Shown here piece after piece: positions 8,718-17,463 of a DNA stretch of 64,000 nucleotides. The stretch spans positions 124,001 through 188,000 of the forward strand of contig NZ_CP166919.1 of the NCBI RefSeq assembly GCF_041379765.1, given 5' to 3'. The position numbers and the translations under genes were made by a program. Numbering within the stretch: position 1 is the stretch's first letter; each line of letters opens with the position of its first letter. Below the pieces are notes generated by a model, which saw only the letters and a list, made by a program, of their open reading frames with translations, was not told the DNA's origin and made no database searches. Source of the stretch: Thalassotalea sp. Sam97. GTDB taxonomy: Bacteria; Pseudomonadota; Gammaproteobacteria; Enterobacterales; Alteromonadaceae.

Positions 8718-10218
8718 TTATCGTTTTTTACTGCTATTGACATTAAGTGTACTAATTTGGCTGATTGTCTTTTGGGATGCCGTTTTTGCTATGGAAGCGA
8801 TTTGGCGTCGTTCAGATACTTTCGCGCATGGCTATTTCATTTTACCTATCAGCGTTTATTTATTATTGCGTCAACGCTGTCACCTAAAGCACGCTACAGC
8901 ATCACCGACTTGGCTTGGCGTCGTCTTATTAGTGTTAGTCTGTGCGGTTTACCTGTTAGCGTTCGCCGCCGATATAAATGTGTTGATGCAACTGTCAGCG
9001 GTGCTGGCGCTGATCTTTATTTGTTATACGTTAATCGGTCATCATCTAGCCTGGCATTACAAATTTCCTTTGGCTTACTTAATTTTTATGGTGCCAATGG
9101 GCGAAAACTTAATTCCCGCGCTACAAGAAATTACCGCTGATATTAGTGTGTTAATGCTCAATCTATTCGGTATTAGTAATTTCAGAGAAGGGCTCTATAT
9201 TCAACTGCCATCAGGTATGTTTGAAGTCGCGGTCGCTTGCTCTGGCATCCGTTATTTAATCGCGTGCTTAGCGCTAGGCACTGTTTACGCTCATTTAACT
9301 TACCGCTCATTGCCCAAACAACTATTGTTTATAGCATTTTCTATCGCGATGCCTATTGTCGCCAATGGCATTCGAGCATTTTTAATCATGTTTATTGCGC
9401 ATACATCCGATATGAAATATGCCACAGGGGTGGACCATTTGATCTATGGTTGGCTGTTTTTCGGTTTCGTTATCGTGCTTATGTTTTATATCGGTAATAA
9501 GTTTGCCGATTGTGGGCACAAGGCGAGCACGGCAAGTGGCTTTGTGAAAGCTGATACTAGCGTATTATATGGACATATTTCAGCCCTAATAGTTACCCTT
9601 TTGCTGACAATACAGTTGCAAAAAAATGTGGATACAGTGACTTGGGCCAGCGTGCATGCGTCAACAGCCAATCCCAATTTACAACAGCCTAAAGATGTGG
9701 GGAAAAGACAAAATATGGCTGGCGAAGATTTATGGGGTATTGAATTTCAGAATGCCTTAAAGCATGAGCAAGTTGCCGTCGATGGTATTGACATCTTTCA
9801 AGCATTTTATGCCAATAAACAAGATGTGGGTGAGTTAATAAATCATCATAATCAGACACATAACCCAAATCGATGGACGATTGTTAGCTCAGAAATATTA
9901 CATATCAATTCGCAACCATTTCGCCTAATTGAGTTGCGAGATATCCAACAAAAGTCATTAACTTACCTTTATCACTACGGTGTGGGTAGCGCTTACTATA
10001 CCGATCAAAACATCGCCAAATTAGCTCAGGCATGGCAGAGTTTGCGGGGAGATAAGCGATATAGTTACGTGTTTGCTTTGTCGCTTCCTGTGGAAAAACA
10101 GAGAGCAAAAGGTCGATTTATTGACTATTTGACAAGCCCTATGTATGTACAGCATTTAGATTCAGTTGTTGCAATGCGTAGCGAGGCATTAGGTGAGGAG
10201 GTGAATAAGTTTGAATAA
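8704..10218 (+). CDS. xrtA: Exosortase A with C-terminal EpsI domain
   Basis: Membrane transpeptidase-like cysteine protease that recognises C-terminal PEP-CTERM signals. The first 280 residues form a multi-TM exosortase core with the catalytic triad: Cys179 in VACSGIRYL, Arg224 in NGIRAFLI and His245 in DHLIYGW. Beyond the last TM (about 270) a periplasmic EpsI-type domain (about 290-504) carries motifs such as GEDLWGIEFQNA and LTYLYHYGVGSAYYTD. XrtA and EpsI are separate in some genomes and fused in many; here they are one frame of 504 residues. The start overlaps the upstream gene by 14 nt. The presence of the full triad says it is probably active. Target proteins are not encoded in this window. 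Confidence 0.95.
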   Translation: MPIASYRFLLLLTLSVLIWLIVFWDAVFAMEAIWRRSDTFAHGYFILPISVYLLLRQRCHLKHATASPTWLGVVLLVLVCAVYLLAFAADINVLMQLSAVLALIFICYTLIGHHLAWHYKFPLAYLIFMVPMGENLIPALQEITADISVLMLNLFGISNFREGLYIQLPSGMFEVAVACSGIRYLIACLALGTVYAHLTYRSLPKQLLFIAFSIAMPIVANGIRAFLIMFIAHTSDMKYATGVDHLIYGWLFFGFVIVLMFYIGNKFADCGHKASTASGFVKADTSVLYGHISALIVTLLLTIQLQKNVDTVTWASVHASTANPNLQQPKDVGKRQNMAGEDLWGIEFQNALKHEQVAVDGIDIFQAFYANKQDVGELINHHNQTHNPNRWTIVSSEILHINSQPFRLIELRDIQQKSLTYLYHYGVGSAYYTDQNIAKLAQAWQSLRGDKRYSYVFALSLPVEKQRAKGRFIDYLTSPMYVQHLDSVVAMRSEALGEEVNKFE

Positions 10219-11803
10219 GAGAAGCGTAAATATTGCAATTTATACTGGTGATATGAGCTATTACACCTTGAAAAGTATTTTTAGTATAGCTGAAAAATAT
10301 CGCGAAGCTACAGTTATGGTTTTTATCGATAAAAGAAAGGGACCATTATCGAAAGTGCTACGTGCTCAATTAATGAACTTGAGACTCAATGGCATTTATC
10401 GGATTCAAGAAGTGTTCAGTATATGTTGCCAAAGGTTATTAAACGGTATCTCACAAAATGGAAATATTCACGATGAGGTTATTAATTACCAGAGATTGGT
10501 AGATAATCACAACCGAATATCACTTTGCTCTGTCGAGAATATTAACTCAAAGGCATCATTCAAATTAATAAAGGACTTCCAACCAACAATTGGTATATCA
10601 ATTGCGGCTCCCATACTGTCAAAGGATGTATTAGATATCGCTAAGATTGAAAATCTAAACTTGCACAAAGGTAAACTTCCTGAATATCGAGGAATGCCGC
10701 CAGCATTTTGGGAAGTTTATAATGGAGAAACTGAAGTTGGTTGCTCTGTACACACGATGAGCGAGTTTTTAGATAAAGGAGATTTGGTGTGTCAGCAACT
10801 TGTGCCGATTGATCGATATTCAACGCCTCGAGGGCTTAAAGTAAGATTAGATGAAGTCGGTGTAGATTTAATGTTAGAGGCGATAGATAAAGTTTTTGAT
10901 GGTCAAAGCTTTACGAAACTATCGTATGAAAACAGCAAAGTTTATACAAAACCACCCCTTCGACTTGAGAAAGAATTATGCCAAAAGAGGCAATGCATTA
11001 GGGATGAAGTTTTTTTAAGACAAGTATTAAAATCTTCAGCGTTCATTTTTTGGTCTTTCATATTTGGACCAATCAAAGGTTGGCTTTTGGGTTTTTTGGG
11101 CAGACAAGAAGTTTCAGTTCTTCTATACCATCGAGTTAATGATAGGGATAGAGATTCGCTAACGGTCGGTATTGAGCAGTTTGATGAACAGATGAGCATG
11201 ATAAATCAAAAATTTGTTGTGTCTTCGATTTCCAGTTTGGTTACGGGTAAAGTCGACCGAACAGTGAAAAAGCCAATAGTGATAATTACATTCGATGATG
11301 GGTATTTAGATAACTATCATCATGCTTACCCTATTTGTGCCAAGCATGGAATACCCGCGTCTTTTTTCGTTAGCACCGAGAATATTGAAAATAATACTCC
11401 GTTTGAACATGATGATAGTTCTGGTAAAAAATTCGAAAATATGAATTGGCGCCAGTTAAATGAGATGAAATACCATGGCATGTTTATTGGTTCTCACACT
11501 TGCTCGCATATTCGCTGCAGTGATGTCGATGATGATACATTGATACAAGAGTTCACTAAATCAAAGTTGCATATAGAGTCTAATCTTCAACAAGACATTC
11601 CTGTTTTAGCTTATCCGTATGGAGGTATTAATGATTTTAACTATCAGTGTTTGCAGAGGGCTAAAGAAGTTGGGTATCGAGCTGTCTTGTCTGCGTATGG
11701 CGGAAGTAATCGGGATATCGATTTAGCCAATATTAGGAGAAAGGGTATTGATTGGAAATTTTCTCTTTTGGCCGTAAAAGCTAGAATTTATGGTTGGGGG
11801 TGA
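10211..11803 (+). CDS. Formyltransferase-polysaccharide deacetylase fusion protein
   Basis: A 530-residue two-domain protein. Residues 1-245 resemble the formyl-THF-dependent formyltransferase family: NLHKGKLPEYRG supplies Asn150 and His152, and FLDKGD supplies Asp188, the Asn/His/Asp triad of MetT-formylase and sugar N-formyltransferases. A hydrophobic linker (about 275-297, AFIFWSFIFGPIKGWLLGFL) leads to a NodB deacetylase domain from 300: VSVLLYHRVN, ITFDDGY (360-366, Asp362 and Asp363), PASFFV and SHTCSH (His429, His433). The start is TTG with an AGGAGGTG RBS 7 nt upstream, overlapping the xrtA stop by 8 nt. Such a fusion could deacetylate a sugar amine and then formylate it; this is inference. 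Codon use looks more AT-rich than the preceding genes, suggesting acquisition. Confidence 0.85.
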   Translation: MNKRSVNIAIYTGDMSYYTLKSIFSIAEKYREATVMVFIDKRKGPLSKVLRAQLMNLRLNGIYRIQEVFSICCQRLLNGISQNGNIHDEVINYQRLVDNHNRISLCSVENINSKASFKLIKDFQPTIGISIAAPILSKDVLDIAKIENLNLHKGKLPEYRGMPPAFWEVYNGETEVGCSVHTMSEFLDKGDLVCQQLVPIDRYSTPRGLKVRLDEVGVDLMLEAIDKVFDGQSFTKLSYENSKVYTKPPLRLEKELCQKRQCIRDEVFLRQVLKSSAFIFWSFIFGPIKGWLLGFLGRQEVSVLLYHRVNDRDRDSLTVGIEQFDEQMSMINQKFVVSSISSLVTGKVDRTVKKPIVIITFDDGYLDNYHHAYPICAKHGIPASFFVSTENIENNTPFEHDDSSGKKFENMNWRQLNEMKYHGMFIGSHTCSHIRCSDVDDDTLIQEFTKSKLHIESNLQQDIPVLAYPYGGINDFNYQCLQRAKEVGYRAVLSAYGGSNRDIDLANIRRKGIDWKFSLLAVKARIYGWG

Positions 11804-11806
11804 GTT

Positions 11807-12991
11807 TTGTTAAGCGTAGAGGAAAGTACAGGTCAATATAAAAAAATTCACATAGTTCACATTGTTCATGGGTTTGTGATTGGCGGGCTAGAGAATGGTA
11901 TGGTTAACTTAATCAATTCTCTTCCTGAAGATCGCTATCACCATAGTATTATATCCATAACTAAGCACGATCCTGATTTTGCGACAAGGATTAAGACTGC
12001 TAATGTAGAATTATACGACTTAGAAAAAAAACAAGGGTTAGGCTTCTCTTGGTTAATAAAGTGTTACTTTTTAATTCGAAGACTTAGACCATCAATATTT
12101 CACTCGCGAAACCTAAGTGGTTTAGAAGCTCAAATAGCTGCCTTTTGTGCAGGGGTGCCTATTAGAATTCATGGTGAGCATGGCTGGGATGTTAATGATT
12201 TGCATGGTAGTAACACTCGTTATCAAAAACTACGCCGTCTGATTAAACCGATTGTTCATCACTATATTGCTTTGTCTAGTGAAGCAGAGCAGTACTTGCA
12301 ACACGTCATTCGTATTCAACCAGAGCGAGTGAGTCGTATTTGTAATGGCGTTAATACGAAAAAGTTTCAGCCATTAGATAATCAACATAACCCATTTGCT
12401 GAGTTTTTAGCTCCGACAGACCTTGTCTTTGGCACTGTTGGTCGACTCGCGCTTGTAAAAAATCAAGCATACCTTATTCGGGCGTTCGCTCAACTTGTAA
12501 AGCACTACCAAAATGCCAAATTTGGTCTAAAGTTGATCATAGTAGGCTGTGGCCGCGAAGAATTGCCATTAAAAAAGTTAGCAGTTGACTATAGAGTTGA
12601 TGAGTATGTTCTTTTTGCCGGTGCAAGGGATGATGTCGCGACGGTTATTAATGCTTTTGATGTGTTTGTTTTGCCGTCAAAAGCAGAAGGGATATCAAAT
12701 ACCTTACTTGAGTCGATGGCCTGTGGGGTGCCTGTTATAGCGACAAATGTAGGGGGTAATAAAGAACTTATACCGCCAGCGCTATGGTCAGGAAATGTCG
12801 TCGATGTTGAAGATGATGAGCAGCTTGTCAGGGCTATGGGGCAGTATGTCAACAACACTCAGCTATGTCGTTTGCATGGTGAACTTGTGTTGCAACATTG
12901 CCGGAAAAACTTCAGCCTAACAGCAATGGTTGAGCAGTACGCAAGTGTATATGATAAAAATAATAAGGAGCACGACACATGTGTGGTATAG
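11807..12991 (+). CDS. XrtA/PEP-CTERM system sugar transferase (GT4 family)
   Basis: GT-B glycosyltransferase of 394 residues, of the exosortase-associated type recognised by HIVHGFVIGGLENGMVNLIN near the N-terminus. The C-terminal GT4 half is intact: FGTVGRLALVKNQAYLIRAF, LIIVGCGREELPLKKLA, VLFAGARDDVATVINAFD and the donor-binding SKAEGISNTLLESMACGVPVIA. The frame has no ATG before residue 32, so I take the TTG at 11807, three bases after the upstream stop, with GGGGGTGAG immediately upstream as a possible but closely spaced RBS. Its 3' end overlaps the amidotransferase start by 13 nt. It probably adds a sugar of the repeat unit. Confidence 0.88.
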   Translation: MLSVEESTGQYKKIHIVHIVHGFVIGGLENGMVNLINSLPEDRYHHSIISITKHDPDFATRIKTANVELYDLEKKQGLGFSWLIKCYFLIRRLRPSIFHSRNLSGLEAQIAAFCAGVPIRIHGEHGWDVNDLHGSNTRYQKLRRLIKPIVHHYIALSSEAEQYLQHVIRIQPERVSRICNGVNTKKFQPLDNQHNPFAEFLAPTDLVFGTVGRLALVKNQAYLIRAFAQLVKHYQNAKFGLKLIIVGCGREELPLKKLAVDYRVDEYVLFAGARDDVATVINAFDVFVLPSKAEGISNTLLESMACGVPVIATNVGGNKELIPPALWSGNVVDVEDDEQLVRAMGQYVNNTQLCRLHGELVLQHCRKNFSLTAMVEQYASVYDKNNKEHDTCVV

Positions 12992-14886
12992 CGGGCATAT
13001 TTGACCTACATAAACAGCGACATATTGATGCCTCGTTGATACAGCGTATGAACGATAAGCAGTATCATCGTGGTCCTGATGCCGGAGATTATTTTTTTGA
13101 AGCAGGTATTGCCTTAGCCCACCGTCGTTTATCTATCATCGACCTTGAAGGTAGTCCGCAACCCATGCACAGTGCTTGTGGGCGTGCGGTTATTGTGTTT
13201 AATGGTGAAATTTATAATTTTAAAGAATTGCGCCAAGAGCTTATAGGGTATGGTTTCCATTTTAATACTGACGGTGATACGGAAACCATATTAAATGCTT
13301 ATTTACATTGGGGCGAGTTATGCGTAAACCACTTGCGAGGTATGTTTGCGTTTGCGATTTGGGACAAGCAAACAGCGCAGTTGTTTTTAGCCCGAGATAG
13401 GCTTGGGATCAAACCACTTTATTATAGTCTGACAGACAGTAGTGAGTTTATATTTGCATCCGAACTGAAAGTGTTAGTGGAGCACCCGGAGTTTGATAAG
13501 CGACTGCGCATAACGGCTATCGAGGACTATTTTACCTTTGGTTATATACCGGAACCGCACAGTATTTATAAGAACACCTATAAGCTACCACCAGGGCATA
13601 CCCTGACAATAAAAAAATCACAATCCCAATTACTGCAACCTAAACAATACTGGGATATTCCTACTGAGCCATGTGGTTTGGATGAACAGGAGTTCAATGA
13701 TCAACTGATTACTCGTCTCAAGGAAGCGGTACAAATTCGTATGGTGGCGGACGTCCCTCTAGGAGCATTTTTGTCCGGAGGTGTTGATTCGAGTAGTGTA
13801 GTGGCGATGATGTCGCAATTGCAATCAGAACCCGTGAATACCTGCTCTATTGGTTTTGATAGTGCCAAGTTTAATGAGACAGAATTTGCTGAACAGGTGG
13901 CGGATCGTTATCATACCAATCATAGGGTTAAGCAGGTGCGCCAGGATGACTTTGAGCTTATTGATGAGCTTGCCAGTTTATATGACGAGCCTTATGCGGA
14001 CAGTTCAGCATTGCCTACTTACCGGGTCTGCCAGTTAGCACGTGAACATGTCACTGTCGCACTCAGTGGTGATGGGGCCGATGAATTATTTGCAGGCTAT
14101 CGCCGCTATGTAATGCACGGTCGTGAAGAGAAGTTGCGTGCGGCTATTCCTTGGTCGATTCGTAAACCAGTATTTGGTCCATTGGGCGAGCTTTATCCAA
14201 AACTCGATTGGGCGCCTAGATTCTTACGAGCCAAAACAACATTTCAATCACTGGCACTTGATGGCGTGGCAGGATACCTTAATTCGATTTCCATTTTACG
14301 TGAAGACGAGCGGCGTAAACTGTATTCCGCTAGTTTCAAAAAGACTTTGAATGGATATAGCTCATTGCAGGTGTTTGATCAATACCGTGATAAAACAATC
14401 AACCTAGACCCTATCAAGACTGCACAATACCTTGATTTAAAAACCTATTTGGTTGGTGATATTTTAACAAAAGTTGACCGAGCGAGTATGGCCCATTCAC
14501 TAGAAGTACGAGTACCGTTCCTAGATCACAAACTCGTTGAGTGGGGTTTTCAAGCATCTACCAATGACAATATTCAGCAGGGTATTGGAAAATTTACCTT
14601 AAAAAAACAAATGCAGCCATTACTGCCCAATGATGTGTTATATCGCAATAAGATGGGCTTTGCAGTTCCTCTGGCGGAGTGGTTTAGAGGACCATTGCAA
14701 GATAAGTTAAGACAAACACTATTATCGGATGTGATGCGCGATAGTGATATCTTCTCGATGCCTACTTTAGAGAAGCTGATTGATGACCATGTTGGTGGCG
14801 TAAAAGATAACAGCGCGCCATTGTGGACGTTAATGATGTTTGCAGGTTTCATGCAGCATGCGGGCGTTACAGGAGTTGGCCGATGA
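12979..14886 (+). CDS. XrtA/PEP-CTERM system amidotransferase (asparagine synthase family)
   Basis: A 635-residue glutamine-dependent amidotransferase. The N-terminal class II glutaminase domain starts MCGIAGIFDL, with the nucleophile Cys2 exposed after Met removal, and carries RGPDAGDYF and VFNGEIYNFKELR. The synthetase domain has the ATP-pyrophosphatase loop FLSGGVDSSSV near residue 263, ALSGDGADELFAGYRRY and EVRVPFLDHKLVEW. In exosortase loci this protein is thought to amidate a sugar acid or another group of the polysaccharide; the true substrate is unknown. The start is fixed by the conserved MCGI. Both ends overlap neighbouring genes, supporting a single operon. Unlike the second asparagine-synthase-like protein at 26,762-28,492, it keeps the cysteine. 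Confidence 0.93.
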   Translation: MCGIAGIFDLHKQRHIDASLIQRMNDKQYHRGPDAGDYFFEAGIALAHRRLSIIDLEGSPQPMHSACGRAVIVFNGEIYNFKELRQELIGYGFHFNTDGDTETILNAYLHWGELCVNHLRGMFAFAIWDKQTAQLFLARDRLGIKPLYYSLTDSSEFIFASELKVLVEHPEFDKRLRITAIEDYFTFGYIPEPHSIYKNTYKLPPGHTLTIKKSQSQLLQPKQYWDIPTEPCGLDEQEFNDQLITRLKEAVQIRMVADVPLGAFLSGGVDSSSVVAMMSQLQSEPVNTCSIGFDSAKFNETEFAEQVADRYHTNHRVKQVRQDDFELIDELASLYDEPYADSSALPTYRVCQLAREHVTVALSGDGADELFAGYRRYVMHGREEKLRAAIPWSIRKPVFGPLGELYPKLDWAPRFLRAKTTFQSLALDGVAGYLNSISILREDERRKLYSASFKKTLNGYSSLQVFDQYRDKTINLDPIKTAQYLDLKTYLVGDILTKVDRASMAHSLEVRVPFLDHKLVEWGFQASTNDNIQQGIGKFTLKKQMQPLLPNDVLYRNKMGFAVPLAEWFRGPLQDKLRQTLLSDVMRDSDIFSMPTLEKLIDDHVGGVKDNSAPLWTLMMFAGFMQHAGVTGVGR

Positions 14887-16082
14887 AAGTGTTACATGTA
14901 TTTGACCACTCTATTCCGCTACAAAGTGGTTATACCTTTCGAAGTCGTGCCATTATCAAATATCAGCAGCAACTTGGTATTGAAACATGTCATGTGACCG
15001 GTTTAAAGCAGGGCCCGAGTACTAAAGATAGTGAAGTAACAGATGGAATTCGCTTTTACCGTGTTCACAAGTTTTATCATTTGCTGACCAAAATTCCCGT
15101 GGTGAGGGATTTGCATGTGGTTTGGACACTCTATAAGAAACTCATCAAGGTTATTAACCGGGAGCAACCCGATATATTACATGCACACTCTCCGGCCTTG
15201 AATGGTTTGGCAACGTGGCTTGCAGCAAAAAAATATAATCTACCATTTGTTTATGAGATTCGAGCCTTTTGGGAAGATGCTGCCGTCAATCACGGTACCT
15301 GTAAAGCCGGCGGCTTGCGCTATAAGTTAACACGAGCATTAGAGACTTTCGTTGTTAAGCGTGCCGATATGGTTTCGACCATATGCCATGGCTTAAAGCA
15401 GGATCTCGTTGCCCGCGGTATCAGTGCCGATAAGTTTTTTGTGATTCCGAATGCGGTGGACATTGACAAGTTTAAACCACAGACCAGCAAAGACTTGACG
15501 TTGTTACAGCAACTAGAGCTGCAAGAATGTCATGTCATTGGTTTTATTGGCTCGTTTTATGAGTACGAAGGCATAGATATGGCTATTCGAGCCATGTCTA
15601 AGCTACAACATCATAATATTAAGCTGTTGCTTGTGGGTGGCGGACCACAAGAGCAAAAATTAAAGAATTTGGTTGCTGAGTTAGGTCTAGAGGCTTCGGT
15701 GGTTTTCACCGGCCGGGTTGATCATGAGCTTGTGCAACGATATTACAGCTTAATTGACTTATTGGTATTTCCTCGCAAGCGCGAGCGCCTAACAGAGTTA
15801 GTAACCCCGTTGAAACCGCTAGAGGCTTTCGCACAAGGCAAGCCTTTTCTTGCCTCGGATGTCGGAGGTCATAAAGAGTTACTAGATAGCAGTATGCAAC
15901 AAATGTTATTTAGAGCTGATTCTGAGCAAGACTTGATTGATAAAGTGATAGCGTTTGCCAATGCGCCACAGTCACTGTATCAGCTAGTGAGCGACAAAGC
16001 CGGTACCATTTGCGATACGCGCAACTGGGTGCGTAGTGTGGAAATCTACTTGCCTTTTTATCAGAGGTTGCTGGGTGAGTAG
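14883..16082 (+). CDS. Exosortase A system-associated glycosyltransferase (GT4 family)
   Basis: GT-B glycosyltransferase opening with MKVLHVFDHSIPLQSGYTFR, the signature of the third exosortase-associated sugar transferase, which also shows YEIRAFWEDAAV. The GT4 half has GFIGSFYEYEGIDMAIRAM, LLLVGGGPQEQKLK, VVFTGRVDHELVQRYY and ETVTPLKPLEAFAQGKP-like LVTPLKPLEAFAQGKPFLAS. The ATG at 14,883 overlaps the amidotransferase stop (ATGA); the longer frame from 14,823 only adds overlap. About 399 residues. It follows the amidotransferase directly, as in many exosortase A loci, and probably builds the same repeat unit. Confidence 0.92.
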   Translation: MKVLHVFDHSIPLQSGYTFRSRAIIKYQQQLGIETCHVTGLKQGPSTKDSEVTDGIRFYRVHKFYHLLTKIPVVRDLHVVWTLYKKLIKVINREQPDILHAHSPALNGLATWLAAKKYNLPFVYEIRAFWEDAAVNHGTCKAGGLRYKLTRALETFVVKRADMVSTICHGLKQDLVARGISADKFFVIPNAVDIDKFKPQTSKDLTLLQQLELQECHVIGFIGSFYEYEGIDMAIRAMSKLQHHNIKLLLVGGGPQEQKLKNLVAELGLEASVVFTGRVDHELVQRYYSLIDLLVFPRKRERLTELVTPLKPLEAFAQGKPFLASDVGGHKELLDSSMQQMLFRADSEQDLIDKVIAFANAPQSLYQLVSDKAGTICDTRNWVRSVEIYLPFYQRLLGE

Positions 16083-16085
16083 CGC

Positions 16086-17363
16086 ATGAGGTATTCTATG
16101 GGAAATCCCTTAAAGCTCTTAACAATAACAAGCCTCTATCCGAACTCTAGAAACCCTAATTTCGGGATTTTTATTCGTAACAGACTACTAGCACTGCGCC
16201 ATTATCACTCGGATATTGAGCATACGGTTATAGCACCAGTTCCTTGGTTTCCTTGGCGCAATAAAATATTTGGAAAATATGCTGAGTACGCTCAGGTGCC
16301 TTCGGATGAAGTTGTTGATGGGGTTCATATATACCATCCCAAATACCTAGTTGTACCGAAACTAGGCATGATTTTTACCCCATTTTTCATGGCATTATCA
16401 TTGATAAAAACAATGAGGAAAATTCACAAAACAGGTTCCTTATATGATGTTATTGACGGTCATTATTTTTATCCTGATGGCGTAGCTGTCGCAATAGTAG
16501 GCAAACTGTATAAGATTCCTTTTACGCTCAGTGCACGTGGTAGTGACTTGAACTTGTTACCTTCGTATTCTATTCCGAGAAAGATGATTCAGTGGAGTGC
16601 TAAATGTGCCGATCATTGTATAACAGTTTCTCAAGCATTACGTGATGTTTTGATAGGTTTAGGTATTGATAGAAGTAAAATTACAGTAATTCGTAATGGT
16701 GTCGATTTGAACTTATTCACGCCTTCGACAGATAGAGAGAATAATAGGAAATTATTAACCTCGAAAAAATTCATAATCGTGAGTGTAGGTAATTTAGTGC
16801 CATTAAAAGGACATGATTTAATTATTCGTGCAGTAGCGAAAATTGACGATGCACAATTATTTTTAATTGGCGAAGGACCACGCAAAGAAAATTTGCAAGC
16901 ATTAGCTATAGCTGAAGGAGTGGCAGATCGCATAACTTTCTTAGGTCGGTTAAAACAGTCGCAAGTTGCAGAATACTTTCAAATTGCGGATGTCAGTATA
17001 TTGGCATCAAGTAGAGAGGGATGGGCGAATGTTCTGCTCGAATCTTTAGCATGTGGTACCCCGGTTATCGCAACAAAGGTTGGAGGGAATCCTGAAATTA
17101 TCGCTGATCATACTGTCGGTATCTTAATCGAGAGAGATTATAACTCCATAGTTGAAGCGATTCGACAAATAAAATCATACGGTTTGTGTCGCGATACCAT
17201 TCGTAATTATGCTGAAAAATTTGATTGGCAAGAGGTATCTAATAAGCAATACCAAATATTTTGTAATTTGAGTGTATCTTCGAAAACACAATGTGTAAAT
17301 ATTGGAGTCAATAAGCCTGATAGAGAAGTTAACTCCGTTGTCGAGGATATAAAACATGATTGA
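16086..17363 (+). CDS. Glycosyltransferase family 4, TuaC-like
   Basis: GT-B glycosyltransferase of up to 425 residues. The N-terminus carries LTITSLYPNSRNPNFGIFIRNR, typical of TuaC-like enzymes, and GHYFYPDGVAVA. The donor-binding half shows ARGSDLNLLPSYSIPRKM, VSVGNLVPLKGHDLIIRA, LIGEGPRKENLQALA and SSREGWANVLLESLACGTPVIATKVGGNPEI. ATG 16,086 or the in-frame ATG 16,098 may be the start; the second lacks an obvious RBS. The last 35 or so residues are extra and polar. Its stop overlaps the start of the following 35-codon gene by 8 nt. Probably one of the four to five transferases that assemble the repeat unit. Confidence 0.88.
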   Translation: MRYSMGNPLKLLTITSLYPNSRNPNFGIFIRNRLLALRHYHSDIEHTVIAPVPWFPWRNKIFGKYAEYAQVPSDEVVDGVHIYHPKYLVVPKLGMIFTPFFMALSLIKTMRKIHKTGSLYDVIDGHYFYPDGVAVAIVGKLYKIPFTLSARGSDLNLLPSYSIPRKMIQWSAKCADHCITVSQALRDVLIGLGIDRSKITVIRNGVDLNLFTPSTDRENNRKLLTSKKFIIVSVGNLVPLKGHDLIIRAVAKIDDAQLFLIGEGPRKENLQALAIAEGVADRITFLGRLKQSQVAEYFQIADVSILASSREGWANVLLESLACGTPVIATKVGGNPEIIADHTVGILIERDYNSIVEAIRQIKSYGLCRDTIRNYAEKFDWQEVSNKQYQIFCNLSVSSKTQCVNIGVNKPDREVNSVVEDIKHD

Positions 17364-17463
17364 TAGTCTATTTTTGTTAGTCGATATAATAGCAATGTGT
17401 GTATTGTTTTGGTGGGGCGCGAAGGATGATACAGCTAGCGAAAATGAGAGTAATAAGCCTTGA
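17356..17463 (+). CDS. 35-residue membrane peptide inside the XrtA operon
   Basis: A short frame starting ATG at 17,356 and ending TGA at 17,463. It encodes a peptide whose first 22 residues are hydrophobic (MIDSLFLLVDIIAMCVLFWW) and whose tail is polar (GAKDDTASENESNKP). This looks like a single-pass membrane peptide with a cytoplasmic or periplasmic acidic tail. It overlaps the preceding glycosyltransferase by 8 nt and shares a TTGA overlap with the O-ligase start, so it bridges what would otherwise be a 96-nt gap in a tightly packed operon. I do not recognise a family. The overlap at both ends is the main argument that it is translated; the alternative is a fortuitous frame that only relays ribosomes. 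Confidence 0.55.
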   Translation: MIDSLFLLVDIIAMCVLFWWGAKDDTASENESNKP

